Positions 27,168 to 35,590 of a stretch of 64,000 bases of DNA are shown piece by piece. Source of the stretch: Paenibacillus athensensis. GTDB taxonomy: Bacteria > Bacillota > Bacilli > Paenibacillales > NBRC-103111. The DNA lies in assembly GCF_004514475.2 (NCBI RefSeq), contig NZ_MYFO02000003.1:186001-250000 (forward strand), written 5' to 3'. Positions within the stretch are counted from its first letter, which is position 1; the number at the start of each line of letters is the position of its first letter. The notes beneath the pieces were generated by a model. The model was not told the origin of the DNA, searched no databases, and worked only from the letters and a program-made list of their open reading frames with translations. The position numbers were made by a program, and so were the translations under genes.

Positions 27168-28451
27168 ATGTTAGACCGGAAATGGATCAGGCAAAATCAG
27201 CAGCAGGTGCAACGGGTCGCGGAGCAAAAAGGAATGGACTTCCCGGTGGCCCAATTCATCGCGAGCGACGACGAGCGGCTGCGGCTGCTGCGCGAGACGG
27301 AAACGTTACGCGAGGAGCGCAACCGGACGAGCCGCGAAGCGGCAAGCTTGCTGCGCTGCGGCGATCAGGCTGGCGCGGAGCGGGCCAAGGCGCTGGTGAA
27401 GCGTATTAATGAGGCGTTAAGCCGAACGGAAGCGGCTCTGCGCGCTGCCGAGACGCTCTGTGACGAGCTGCTGCTGCGAGCGCCTAATATCGTATCCGCG
27501 GATACGCCCATTGGGGCCTCGGATGCCGACAATGTGGAAATCAAACGCGTCGGAGAGCCAGCGCAGCGGGATTTTCCGCTGAAGGATCATGTCGAGCTCG
27601 GGGAGCTTCACGGCATGATCGACATCGCCCGCGGGGTCAAGACGGCGGGTAGCCGCCAGTATTATTTGAAGGGGGCAGGGGTTGAGCTGCATCGCGCTGT
27701 GCAGCAGCTGGCCGTCGACCTGCTGGTCGCCAAAGGCTTCACGCTGCTGGAGGTTCCGCTGACGGCGCGCCGCGGGGCGTTCGTCAACACGGGGTATTTT
27801 CCGCAGGGCGAGGCGCAGTCGTATCGGTTGGCTGACGAGGAACGCTGGCTGGCCGGCACCGCGGAGGTTCCGCTCGTATCCTACTTGGACAACGACATCG
27901 TCGATGTGTACGCGCCGATCAAGCTGGCGGCGGCTTCGCTTTGTTTTCGCAGCGAGGTCGGTTCTACGGGACGGGATGTGCGGGGATTGTATCGCGTGCA
28001 CCAGTTTGCCAAGGTGGAGCAGGTGATCGTATGCGAGGCGGACTTGGCCAAATCGGAGCAGCTTTTTCGCGAAATCACGGAAAATGCCGAGGACCTGCTG
28101 CAGCTGCTGGAGCTGCCCTATCGGCTGGTGGCGGTATGCACCGGCGATATGTCGCCCAAAACATACAAACAGATCGATATCGAGACGTGGATGCCCAGCC
28201 GTCTGGCTTATGGAGAGACGCACTCGTCGTCGCATCTGCTCGATTTTCAGGCGCGTCGCTCGCGTATCCGCTATCGGGACGAAGCCGGGGAATTGCGTTT
28301 TTGCCATACGCTGAACAATACGGCGGTTGCGTCGCCGCGGATCCTGATCCCGCTGCTTGAATATCATCAGCAGGAGGACGGCTCGATCTGCATTCCCCGC
28401 GCTCTGCAAGCCTACATGAATGGCCGGGAACGGCTGGTCCCGCACCCATAG
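27168..28451 (+). CDS. serS: Seryl-tRNA synthetase (divergent)
   Basis: The 427-residue class II synthetase has the N-terminal coiled-coil arm (about 30-100), motif 2 CFRSEVGSTGRDVRGLYRVHQF and motif 3 LNNTAVASPRILIPLLEYHQ. It charges tRNA-Ser with serine. Several usually conserved strings differ: the segment around the serine site reads ETHSSSHLLDFQARR instead of a form like EISSCSNFEDFQARR, and TAEVPL is followed by VSYLDNDI. It may thus be a second SerRS, for instance an inhibitor-tolerant one, rather than the housekeeping copy. The ATG at 27168 follows AAAAGGAG. Confidence 0.9.
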   Translation: MLDRKWIRQNQQQVQRVAEQKGMDFPVAQFIASDDERLRLLRETETLREERNRTSREAASLLRCGDQAGAERAKALVKRINEALSRTEAALRAAETLCDELLLRAPNIVSADTPIGASDADNVEIKRVGEPAQRDFPLKDHVELGELHGMIDIARGVKTAGSRQYYLKGAGVELHRAVQQLAVDLLVAKGFTLLEVPLTARRGAFVNTGYFPQGEAQSYRLADEERWLAGTAEVPLVSYLDNDIVDVYAPIKLAAASLCFRSEVGSTGRDVRGLYRVHQFAKVEQVIVCEADLAKSEQLFREITENAEDLLQLLELPYRLVAVCTGDMSPKTYKQIDIETWMPSRLAYGETHSSSHLLDFQARRSRIRYRDEAGELRFCHTLNNTAVASPRILIPLLEYHQQEDGSICIPRALQAYMNGRERLVPHP

Positions 28452-28455
28452 ACCA

Positions 28456-28493
28456 AAAAGCACGGAGCCCCTCGGGAGCGTCCGTGCTTTTTT
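28456..28493. terminator. Bidirectional terminator between serS and the YdjO-like gene
   Basis: An 11-bp perfect stem (aaaagcacgga with tccgtgctttt) with A-rich and T-rich flanks works in both directions between the two convergent genes. Confidence 0.9.
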
Positions 28494-28501
28494 GCGCGCT
28501 T

Positions 28502-28702
28502 CTAGCGCTTGCCGCTGATATTGCTGAGCGTTGGCAGCATGCGTGTATCCTTGATCATGGACGATTGGCAAATCGGGCAGTCCGGCGTTTCCTCAAAGGC
28601 AAAATTGGCCCGCATCCAGCAGGGACAACCCTCCGTGCTGCACTGCCAAATGTCCGTTTGCTCTTCTTGAACGGCTTCAGCTGCTTTTTTGGAAAAATAC
28701 AA
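28502..28702 (-). CDS. YdjO-like zinc-ribbon protein
   Basis: The 66-residue protein has two CxxxxC-type pairs (WQCSTEGCPCWMR and PDCPICQSSM), followed by TRMLP, the hallmark of the YdjO family, annotated as cold-inducible in Bacillus. The pairs probably bind zinc. The start is a TTG at 28702, five bases after AAGGAGGGG; upstream residues in this frame are not family-like. A terminator-like hairpin lies in its leader. Confidence 0.82.
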   Translation of the reverse strand: MYFSKKAAEAVQEEQTDIWQCSTEGCPCWMRANFAFEETPDCPICQSSMIKDTRMLPTLSNISGKR

Positions 28703-28754
28703 ACAAACCCCTCCTTCTCGTGGATCGAATCGGTCAGCGGCTGCAAGCTGAAAG

Positions 28755-28779
28755 GAAAAAAACTGTCCACACGGACAGT
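28755..28779 (-). terminator. Hairpin plus T run in the leader of the YdjO-like gene
   Basis: On the minus strand ACTGTCC-GTGT-GGACAGT is a perfect 7-bp stem followed by TTTTTT, ending about 53 nt upstream of the start codon. It could be an attenuator or the end of an upstream minus transcript, but no gene precedes it on that strand. The rest of 28703-29103 holds no gene that I can support. Confidence 0.6.
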
Positions 28780-29103
28780 CCTTATGTAGGGCCGGAAGGC
28801 GTTTGCGGGCCAAGGCCCGGCCTTGCCTTGCCGGGAGCGAAGATGTCCGGGCGGCGGTGTGCGGCCGGGCCGCAGCGCCGTCCTTTGCGCGCCGATTGGC
28901 GCGTTGCGCTTGCTGCATGCCGAGGCAGAGCCTGCGTCATGTGCAGCTTTGATAATATATCCAATAGCGCGTCCATTTATGCGCGTTTGGGACGCTTGTC
29001 ACGGAAACGTCATAATTGCGGTGGGCCGGCGGCGGCGTTCGCTGTCACAAACCGTGCTGGCGTTTCGTCTCATAGACACATCAACCGAAAGGGGCTTGAG
29101 CAT

Positions 29104-30306
29104 ATGAGCACAGAGGCAGGAAGAGCAACGCAAGAGCATATTGTCGTCATTGGGGGAGGCTACGCCGGACTGCATGTCGTGCATGCGCTGCGCAAGCAAA
29201 AAGGGAGCGCCGTGCGCATTACGCTGGTCGACAAGATGACGTCGCATTTGCGCAAGGTGATGCTGTTTAAAAAAGCGGTCGGCGACGCCGAGCTGCGCAT
29301 TCCGTTCAGCGCCTATTTTGACGAGGCGGTGAAGGTGCTGCAGGCGGAGCTGACCGCTGTGGATTCCGCAGCGCGTGTTGTCGAGCTGCGGCGGCCTGAC
29401 GGCTCCGTGCAACGCCTCGCCTACGACCGGCTGGCCCTCTGCTTGGGCAGCACGGTCGTGGCGGCGGAGCCGGAGCAGGGCGGCGTCTCGCTCGTGGACG
29501 AAGCGAGCGCCGCCCGCATTCGCGAGCTGCTGGAGCAGCAGCTCGACGCCGCAGCGCGCGCGCCGGGCGAAGCCGAGCAGCGCGCGCTGCTGAGTGTGAC
29601 CGTGGCCGGCGGCGGCATCACGGGCATCGAAACCGCGTGCGAGCTGGCGCACGCGCTGCGTAGCCGGGCCGGGCAGCTCGGCATCGAGCCCGGCCGGGTT
29701 ACGGTGACGCTGGTGAACGCGTCACCGCGGCTTATGCCGGACGCCCCGCCGAAGGTCGGTCGGCGTCTCGGCCAAGAGCTGGCCGCCCTCGGCGTCGCCG
29801 TGCGGCACAACAGCAAAGCCGTCCGCGCCGAAGCCGAACGGCTCGTGCTCGCGAGCGGCGAGACGCTCGCGTCGGCGCTGTGCGTCTGGACGCTGGGCGC
29901 AAGGCCCAGCGCGCTCGCCGCACGGCTTGGCCTGCCGGTCACGCCCGGCGGCAAGCTGCTCGTGGACGCGCAATACCGCGTCCACGGCGAAGAGCGCGTC
30001 TACGCCATCGGCGACAACGCGCATATCGTCGACCCGGCGACGGGCCGCGCCGACGGCATGACGTGCAAGGAGGCCGGGCCGCAGGCCGGGCGCCTTGCCC
30101 AAATCATGCTCGCCGACGCGCAGGGGCGCAGCGGGCCGGAGCACCGCGGCTACGCCACGGTGTTTTGCATCAGCCTGGGGCCGGAGCGCGCGCTGGTCTG
30201 GATGCGCAAGCTGGGCGTCGACCTGCTGATCGGCGGCAAAGCGGGGCTGTCGATTCGCCTCAAGACATGGGACATGGCCAGCCTTGTGGACAGCAAGCTC
30301 AAATAG
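29104..30306 (+). CDS. NDH-2-like FAD/NAD(P) oxidoreductase
   Basis: The 400-residue flavoprotein has two Rossmann motifs (VVIGGGYAGLHVV near the N-terminus for FAD, VAGGGITGIETACELA at about residue 170 for NAD(P)H) and the C-terminal FAD motif YAIGDNAHIVDP. It belongs with type II NADH dehydrogenases, peripheral membrane enzymes that pass electrons from NADH to quinone. The start is the ATG at 29104, chosen so that the FAD motif is N-terminal. A ferredoxin-reductase or AIF-like role cannot be excluded. Confidence 0.8.
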   Translation: MSTEAGRATQEHIVVIGGGYAGLHVVHALRKQKGSAVRITLVDKMTSHLRKVMLFKKAVGDAELRIPFSAYFDEAVKVLQAELTAVDSAARVVELRRPDGSVQRLAYDRLALCLGSTVVAAEPEQGGVSLVDEASAARIRELLEQQLDAAARAPGEAEQRALLSVTVAGGGITGIETACELAHALRSRAGQLGIEPGRVTVTLVNASPRLMPDAPPKVGRRLGQELAALGVAVRHNSKAVRAEAERLVLASGETLASALCVWTLGARPSALAARLGLPVTPGGKLLVDAQYRVHGEERVYAIGDNAHIVDPATGRADGMTCKEAGPQAGRLAQIMLADAQGRSGPEHRGYATVFCISLGPERALVWMRKLGVDLLIGGKAGLSIRLKTWDMASLVDSKLK

Positions 30307-30386
30307 TTCATTCGTCCGTTGACGGAACTTTGTGAATTGTCATACAATTTAAATGTATCAACCTGAAGGACCCGGGAGGCGATCTT

Positions 30387-30857
30387 GTGAAAGCGAGCGA
30401 CGTGATGGTAACCCAAGTGGTCAAGGTTCTGGAACATGATACAATTCGCACAGTTCTGGAAAAAATGGACGCGCACCGGATCGGCGGCATGCCGGTTGTC
30501 AATGACCGCAACGAAATTTGCGGCTATATCAGCGACGGCGATATTATGCGGGCGATCGGACGGCACAATCCGCTGGTGATCGATTCGCTGACCTTTGTGG
30601 CCATGTGGACGGATAACGTGCCGATGGAGCAAAAAATCAGCGAGCTGTTCACCTGCAGCGTCATGGGGCTGGCGACGAAAAAAGCGATTACCGTCAACGT
30701 CGAGACCCCGCTCGACAACGTAGCCGCGCTGCTTGGCCGCAAGCATATCAAGAAGGTGCTGGTGGAAAAAAACGGCGGCTGCCTCGCCGGCTTGATCAGC
30801 CGCGGCGACATCGTGCGTTATTTGTCACAGCGCTGCGCGCAGCGGCTATCCGGATAA
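30387..30857 (+). CDS. Tandem CBS-domain protein
   Basis: The 156-residue protein consists of two CBS motifs: DVMVTQVVKVLEHDTIRTVLEKM..GGMPVVN and a second ending KKVLVEKNGGCLAGLISRGDIVRYL. CBS pairs bind adenosine nucleotides and sense energy state. The start is GTG at 30387, 7 nt after GGGAGGCG. No effector domain is fused, so the partner is unknown. A terminator follows. Confidence 0.88.
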   Translation: MKASDVMVTQVVKVLEHDTIRTVLEKMDAHRIGGMPVVNDRNEICGYISDGDIMRAIGRHNPLVIDSLTFVAMWTDNVPMEQKISELFTCSVMGLATKKAITVNVETPLDNVAALLGRKHIKKVLVEKNGGCLAGLISRGDIVRYLSQRCAQRLSG

Positions 30858-30877
30858 CGACGCTGAATAAACAGAGC

Positions 30878-30915
30878 AGCCTCCGGCTCGTCGTGTGGAC
30901 GGGACGGAGGCTTTT
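30878..30915 (+). terminator. Probable terminator after the CBS gene
   Basis: AGCCTCCG pairs with CGGAGGCT and is followed by TTTT. An inner CGTC/GACG extends the stem. Confidence 0.65.
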
Positions 30916-30961
30916 GGTATTGCGGGCAGCGGCTGCGATGGCGCTTCGCCGCGTTGCGGTT

Positions 30962-31270
30962 CTAGGAAAGCAGCACGATCACGAGCAGCTCGAACAGCAC
31001 CAGCGGCAGAATCGTCGCTGCAGCCGGGTTGTAAAAAGCCCGGGACGCAGACGACGGATAGCTGCGTTCATTGACCTGCAGCATGACATGTCGGCCGTCC
31101 ACGCCAACGAGCACGCCTTCGTACATCTGACCGTCAATGGTTTGAATGCGAACGGTGTGCCCCATACAGGCATGGACTGCGCTCATGACAGCTTCTCTTT
31201 TGTGCATGGCCTGCGCCGCCCAAGCCGGATCTGCCTGATAAATCACCGATACGGATGCAGTTGGATACAT
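30962..31270 (-). CDS. Small Sm-like membrane-tail protein, unknown function
   Basis: The 102-residue protein contains a strand-rich core (GHTVRIQTIDGQMYEGVLVGVDGRHVMLQV) like an LSm or hexameric beta-barrel fold, then a C-terminal hydrophobic helix (ILPLVLFELLVIVLLS). I have the impression that similar proteins are common in Paenibacillus, but I know no function. A GGAGCG site precedes the ATG at 31270. A membrane-associated or spore-coat role is possible but not shown. Confidence 0.68.
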   Translation of the reverse strand: MYPTASVSVIYQADPAWAAQAMHKREAVMSAVHACMGHTVRIQTIDGQMYEGVLVGVDGRHVMLQVNERSYPSSASRAFYNPAAATILPLVLFELLVIVLLS

Positions 31271-31370
31271 GACAATTCGCTCCTTCGCGCAGGCTGGTCA
31301 TCAGCCTGCTTTTTGTTAACAGCCTATGCGCAAAGCAGCGATCGGACTGGGCATTTTCCAAAAATATCTA

Positions 31371-31399
31371 TTGTACAAACTGCAATTTTTTGTTACATT
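31371..31399 (+). promoter_or_regulatory. Promoter for tRNA-Thr
   Basis: TTGTAC and TACATT are spaced by exactly 17 bp, 26 bp upstream of the tRNA. Confidence 0.65.
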
Positions 31400-31425
31400 A
31401 TTTCTTGCAAGACCTTTGGATATAT

Positions 31426-31498
31426 GCTGATGTAGCTCAGGTGGTAGAGCAACGCACTCGTAATGCGTAGGTCGGTGGTTCGAGTCCTCTCATCAGCA
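31426..31498 (+). tRNA. tRNA-Thr (anticodon CGU)
   Basis: The 7-bp acceptor stem GCTGATG/CATCAGC is perfect. The D-arm GCTC..GAGC is present, and the anticodon stem ACGCA/TGCGT carries loop CTCGTAA with anticodon CGT, reading ACG. The T-arm GGTGG-TTCGAGT-CCTCT contains a U-U mismatch and a G-U pair. CCA is not encoded. A terminator follows at once. Confidence 0.95.
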
Positions 31499-31505
31499 TC
31501 CGAAC

Positions 31506-31542
31506 AAGAAGCGCGGGTTCCCTCAGGGAGTCCGCGCTTCTT
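31506..31542 (+). terminator. Terminator after tRNA-Thr
   Basis: AAGAAGCGCGG pairs with CCGCGCTTCTT around a loop. The T run is short, but the hairpin also faces the end of the convergent DUF3231 gene. Confidence 0.75.
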
Positions 31543-31574
31543 GGTGTTTGCTGGCTTTAGGCGTTGCTGCCGGA

Positions 31575-32093
31575 TCAGGCTTCAACCAGCTCCGGACGTT
31601 TGATTTGCAGCGGAGGCGGCACCAGCCAGCCCTTTTCCTTGCTCAGCTTTAACAGCTTTAAGCCCAACGCTGTTTTGGTGGCATGGTATTTGACAAACAG
31701 CGCCCCGATGTCCTCGCGCGTGCATTTGCTCATCGTAGTGGAGCAGGCTACGGTGCTTGCAGCCACATCGACGCCGACCATTGCGGCAATTTCCATATCG
31801 GTGAAGCGGGCTCCCACCGGAATGTCCTCCAGCTTGGCCTCCGGGCGAGCGGGCAGGGACGGAGAGGCGACAATACCGTTTTCGTACAAAAGGCTATCGC
31901 ATTCGCTCACTTCAAGCTCGGCCTGATTGATCAGGTCGCCCAGCAGCTTTTTCAAATCCTTGTCGCCGGCATGGTAGGTGTAAGCGCGATAAGCGGAAAT
32001 ACAGCCCTTCGCCTTCATCGAAAACTGCCAAAGATCGTAAATCTCGCCGTAATGCAGCGGTTCTTCTTTTTGATTGCCTGTTAAAATACCCAT
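31575..32093 (-). CDS. DUF3231 family protein
   Basis: The 172-residue helical protein fits one DUF3231 unit: EIYDLWQFSMKAKGCISAYRAYTYHAGDKDLKKLL, an early helix pair, and the motif VGARFTDMEIAAMVGVDVAASTVACSTTMSKC. The family is widespread in spore formers and resembles ferritin-like four-helix bundles; its function is unknown. The ATG at 32093 is preceded by AAGGAGATG. Confidence 0.85.
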   Translation of the reverse strand: MGILTGNQKEEPLHYGEIYDLWQFSMKAKGCISAYRAYTYHAGDKDLKKLLGDLINQAELEVSECDSLLYENGIVASPSLPARPEAKLEDIPVGARFTDMEIAAMVGVDVAASTVACSTTMSKCTREDIGALFVKYHATKTALGLKLLKLSKEKGWLVPPPLQIKRPELVEA

Positions 32094-32291
32094 AAGCGCT
32101 CAACATCTCCTTGGAATAATTTTGCCGTTCCGCTTTGGAACGCTATTAATGTATCCGAAGGCTTGTCGCTTTACTCTGCTTTCGCGAAAACCCTGCCGGC
32201 AGCAGGGGACGGGCGTCCGCCCGGCGAACATCTATGTATGAGGCGCACATATCCCGCGCTTGCTCACTTACCTACGACGATGGAGGTCGCC

Positions 32292-32873
32292 ATGAACGTT
32301 ACTGAAGATAACAAAAAAATCGCCAACCAGCTCCTGCAAGCTTTCGGCGGGCGTCCGGACGTATTTCGGTATTACGACGAAAACAAGGAAAACAGTCTGG
32401 ACATTCTCTCCTGTAAAGATCGCCCTTATGAGGGTGTAACGGCTTACTCAACAATTGGCTTGTCCGGCTATGAGCTGGACCCGCTGCCCGACGGCACGCA
32501 GCTGCATCTGGAAATCGCAGCAGTCTGCGATTCGCGATATACTTGGTTTCCGAATGCGCTGCTGGCGATGTCGTTTGACGTGATTAAGGCCGGCTACGGC
32601 TTTGCGCCGGGGCTGGTTTTTCAACATGTGCTGGCCGACTATGCCCAAGGGCTCGACATGAAGCATGTGCTGTTTGTACCGGCGTTTTTCTGGGAGCAGC
32701 TTCGCGCACCGCTTGCAATCGGCGGAGGCAAGCAGGTGACATGGCTGTATGCCATGCCGATTTCCGAGCGGGAGCACGCTTTTGCTGCGGAGAACGGTAC
32801 GGGCCAGCTGGGGGATTTATTCCAAAGCCATGCCATCAACATGTTCGATTTAAACCGCAAATCGGTCGTGTAG
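32292..32873 (+). CDS. SUFU-domain protein
   Basis: The 193-residue protein matches the bacterial suppressor-of-fused domain: TAYSTIGLSGYEL, a strand-rich middle (LHLEIAAVCD) and HVLFVPAFFWEQL..WLYAMPISERE. In bacteria such proteins often act as immunity proteins to polymorphic toxins. No toxin gene lies next to it, so it would be an orphan. The ATG at 32292 is 5 nt after GGAGG; upstream codons lack a ribosome site. The region 32874-33088 shows no gene. Confidence 0.82.
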   Translation: MNVTEDNKKIANQLLQAFGGRPDVFRYYDENKENSLDILSCKDRPYEGVTAYSTIGLSGYELDPLPDGTQLHLEIAAVCDSRYTWFPNALLAMSFDVIKAGYGFAPGLVFQHVLADYAQGLDMKHVLFVPAFFWEQLRAPLAIGGGKQVTWLYAMPISEREHAFAAENGTGQLGDLFQSHAINMFDLNRKSVV

Positions 32874-33088
32874 CGGCGTTGTTCTGTATTTGGTATGCCA
32901 ATGTCCGTGTGCCGGGGCATTATGGCGCACCGCGCTGCGTCTGCCATAGGTGGACGAGCTGTGAAGCCGACATGCACTCGTGAGTGAGGAGCGTCGACGC
33001 GACTTAGCGAAGCCGCACGATTCGCAGGAAGCGGGCACGTCGAGTTCGTAGCCGATCTGTGTCCGCACATGCCTTGCCGTCCAATCTC

Positions 33089-33562
33089 CTACAGCCACTT
33101 TTCCAACTGCTCGGCGATATTGTCCCGCGTGATGCGGCGGCGCTGGAGCGACAGGCTGGGAGCTTGAACGTTCAGGGTATCGATTTTGTCGTTGATCTCG
33201 GTGAAAAGCCCGTCGATGTCGGGATGATCGGGTTGCTGCAGCAGTAGCCGATTCAGCTTGGCGATCCGGTCGCGTACGTCTTTGCGGAGAGTCACCCACG
33301 GCGGCGCGGCGTTGGCGTTTTTCAGCAGCGCGGCCAGCGGATCTCCCGTAGGCACCTGCAACGGCTTGCCTGTGCCCGACAGGTTGTCGAAACCACCGGC
33401 AGTCCGGCAAGCTTCAAAGGCTTCGTCCAGCCAGTGGCGAAGCTGGCGGTCGGCGGCAAGCTCTGCGTCAGTGTCCACAACGACCTTGCGCGGCAGTGGA
33501 ATCCAGCCTCGTTCTTCATTGCTGCCGGGTTGTCTGCCGTCGGTTTGGCGTGAGTCCTTCAA
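33089..33562 (-). CDS. DUF1992 (DnaJC28-like conserved domain) protein
   Basis: The 157-residue protein has the family signature GGFDNLSGTGKPLQV, preceded by the helix LRHWLDEAFEACRTA and followed by a coiled region. DUF1992 is shared with eukaryotic DNAJC28; its biochemical role is unknown. The start is TTG at 33562, 6 nt after GGAGGAG; an ATG farther upstream lacks a ribosome site. Confidence 0.82.
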   Translation of the reverse strand: MKDSRQTDGRQPGSNEERGWIPLPRKVVVDTDAELAADRQLRHWLDEAFEACRTAGGFDNLSGTGKPLQVPTGDPLAALLKNANAAPPWVTLRKDVRDRIAKLNRLLLQQPDHPDIDGLFTEINDKIDTLNVQAPSLSLQRRRITRDNIAEQLEKWL

Positions 33563-33675
33563 GCGCAACTCCTCCTTGGATTCATCTGAATTGTAGAACG
33601 ATAGCATCAGCGTAAAGCACCGTTTTCCCGCCGTCAAGCTGCATTTGCAAGCAGCCGACAGATGGGGTGAAACCG

Positions 33676-33718
33676 TAAAAAAGGCGATCATGGGCCGAGG
33701 CCGATGATCGCCTTTTTA
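33676..33718. terminator. Bidirectional terminator
   Basis: AAAAAGGCGATCAT pairs perfectly with ATGATCGCCTTTTT around a 10-nt loop. Its main use is probably to end the minus-strand oxidoreductase transcript. Confidence 0.88.
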
Positions 33719-33750
33719 TGTTGCTGCAGCGTCCGCGCGCAGCAGGTTGC

Positions 33751-33943
33751 CGCGTCCGTCACTCACCGTCGAGCGCCCAGTCTGTGCGCCCGCGGTCCCA
33801 GCCCGTCATCGAGCCGTCCGCGCCCGTCGCTCACCGTCAAGCGCCCAGTCTGTACGCCCGTGGTCCCTGCCCGTCATCGAGCCGTCCGCGCCCGTCACTC
33901 ACCGTCGAGCGTCCAGTCTGTGCGCCCACGGTCTCAGCCTCTC
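33751..33943. repeat. 68-bp tandem repeat, 2.8 copies, non-coding
   Basis: The unit containing ctcaccgtc recurs at 33762, 33830 and 33898, a period of 68 bp, with copies about 90% alike. Because 68 is not a multiple of three, the repeat keeps all three forward frames open, giving false reading frames. It lies between the end of the oxidoreductase gene and the DUF1992 promoter region; nothing else is seen in 33563-33967 apart from the terminator. Confidence 0.88.
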
Positions 33944-33967
33944 CGCCGTCCAGCCCTTATGCGCCGC

Positions 33968-35197
33968 CTACATCGGTACGCCCTGCCCGGACGGGCTGCG
34001 GTCGAAAGCGAATAGCTCGGCGTCCGGGTGCCGTCCGTCGGTGATCAGCGCGGTGATGATTTGCGCGCCGAACGTGGCGTACACCGTGCCGTTGCCCCCG
34101 TAGCCGAGCAAAAAATAGCAGCCCGGGAAGCCGCTCTGCTCGCCGATCAGCGGCAGCCCGTCATGGGTGCCGCCGAAGGTGGCGCACCAGCTGTAGTCGG
34201 CGCGCAGCTCCGGAATGGCCGGAAACAGCTTGCGCACCTCGGCCAGCAGAATCTCGCGCTTGTGTGCCAGCAGCGGATCGCGCTGCTCGGGTGCAGTCAA
34301 CGCCTCGTCCAGCCCGCCGGCGATAATGCGATTGTCGACGGTCGTCCGCATGTACAGATACGGCCGCGCCGTCTCCCAGATCAGACAGCGGTCCGGCCAA
34401 TCTGCGAAGCTGCAGACCGGCTGGGTCACAATCGCATAGCTGCTCGATAGCACAGCGTTCGGATTGCGGTGAAAACGCTGCGTTTCATAGCCGGTTGCGA
34501 ACACAACCTTGCGCGCTTTGATCTTGTGTCCGCGCGTATGCAGCGTAACCTGCGCACCGTCAAACGTGTGATGCAGCACTTCTGTTTGCTCGTATACGCG
34601 CATGCCTTGCTCATGCGCCTGCTGCACGAGCGCGGCAGCAAGCCGAAACGGATTGATCTCAGCGTCGCCTTGGGAATACATGGCGCCCGGCTTGCGGAAG
34701 CCAAAGCGACGCTCGATTTGCTCCGATTCCAGATATTCGACAGGAAACCCGGAGTGCGCCAACAGCTCGTATTCCTTGCGCAGCTTGGGGACATCCGCTT
34801 CGCAGGTAGCAAAGTAAAGGCTCGGCCGTTGCCGGTACTGGACATCAAGCGGCAGCTCGGCCGCGATTTGCCCCAAATCCGCCACAGCTTGCCGGCAAAG
34901 CTCATAGACGCGCAGGCCGTATTCGGCGCCAAAGGTGTGCATACAAGCAGTCAACGGCTTGTCGTTGGCGTATTGCAGCAAGCCGGTATTGGCAGAGGAG
35001 CTGCCGGAGCTGATCGTCTTTTTTTCCAGAAGAACGGTCGAAATTTGCTTTTTCATCAAGTAATGGGCCAGCAGCGCGCCGCCACAGCCGCCGCCGACAA
35101 TGACGACCTCGCATTCGATATCCGCTTGCAGCGGCGGATAGGACGGGACTTCGGCAAGGGTTTGCGGCCAGTACAGCGAGCCGGTATGCAGATCCAT
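33968..35197 (-). CDS. DAO-family FAD-dependent oxidoreductase
   Basis: The 409-residue enzyme starts with a Rossmann motif (EVVIVGGGCGGALLAHYLM) and ends with the GlpD/DAO-type FAD segment FLLGYGGNGTVYATFGAQII. Members oxidise D-amino acids, glycine, sarcosine or related amines. The ATG is at 35197. It stands alone, followed by a repeat region and terminator, so the substrate is not indicated by context. Confidence 0.87.
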   Translation of the reverse strand: MDLHTGSLYWPQTLAEVPSYPPLQADIECEVVIVGGGCGGALLAHYLMKKQISTVLLEKKTISSGSSSANTGLLQYANDKPLTACMHTFGAEYGLRVYELCRQAVADLGQIAAELPLDVQYRQRPSLYFATCEADVPKLRKEYELLAHSGFPVEYLESEQIERRFGFRKPGAMYSQGDAEINPFRLAAALVQQAHEQGMRVYEQTEVLHHTFDGAQVTLHTRGHKIKARKVVFATGYETQRFHRNPNAVLSSSYAIVTQPVCSFADWPDRCLIWETARPYLYMRTTVDNRIIAGGLDEALTAPEQRDPLLAHKREILLAEVRKLFPAIPELRADYSWCATFGGTHDGLPLIGEQSGFPGCYFLLGYGGNGTVYATFGAQIITALITDGRHPDAELFAFDRSPSGQGVPM

Positions 35198-35315
35198 GCG
35201 GGTATGCTCCTTCTATGTTCGGGAATATCGGTAGTATGGGATGGGGTTAAAGTGATTATTCATAATTTTCCAGAAATGGGGTCATAGTAAGAAGGCAACG
35301 GAAAGGAGGAGACTT

Positions 35316-35561
35316 ATGCACACCTATTCGACTATGCCAACAAGCGGAGCTGCGCTGACGGGCAAGGAAATGGAGTATATGGTGGATTCGATGTCCAACG
35401 AGGATTTGCTGATCAAGCAATGTGCCGTGGCGATGGCTTCGTCGGCCAATCCGCAATTCCGGCAGCTGTGCAGCGACATGCTGCAAACGCACCGCCGGCA
35501 CTACCGCATGCTGATGGGGGGCTTGGAGCAGCAGCTCCCGGCCGCGCCGCTTCAGCCGTAA
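35316..35561 (+). CDS. CotF-like small spore coat protein
   Basis: The 81-residue protein has the CotF-type helix pattern TGKEMEYMVDSMSNEDLLIKQCAVAMASSANPQFRQLCSDML. Together with the next gene it forms a typical pair of coat-F-family proteins of spore formers. AAAGGAGGAG precedes the ATG. Confidence 0.75.
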   Translation: MHTYSTMPTSGAALTGKEMEYMVDSMSNEDLLIKQCAVAMASSANPQFRQLCSDMLQTHRRHYRMLMGGLEQQLPAAPLQP

Positions 35562-35590
35562 GTTTACATTCAAGGAGGAATGACGCCGTT

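Noticed and set aside
29104-30306. Start of the NDH-2-like gene about 128 codons upstream at 28720
   Set aside because: The extra residues are low-complexity, lack a family match and would bury the FAD motif that normally lies at the N-terminus.
33704-34103. Three overlapping Pro/Arg/Ser-rich frames on the plus strand
   Set aside because: They arise from the 68-bp repeat and the antisense of the DAO-family gene. No ribosome site is present.
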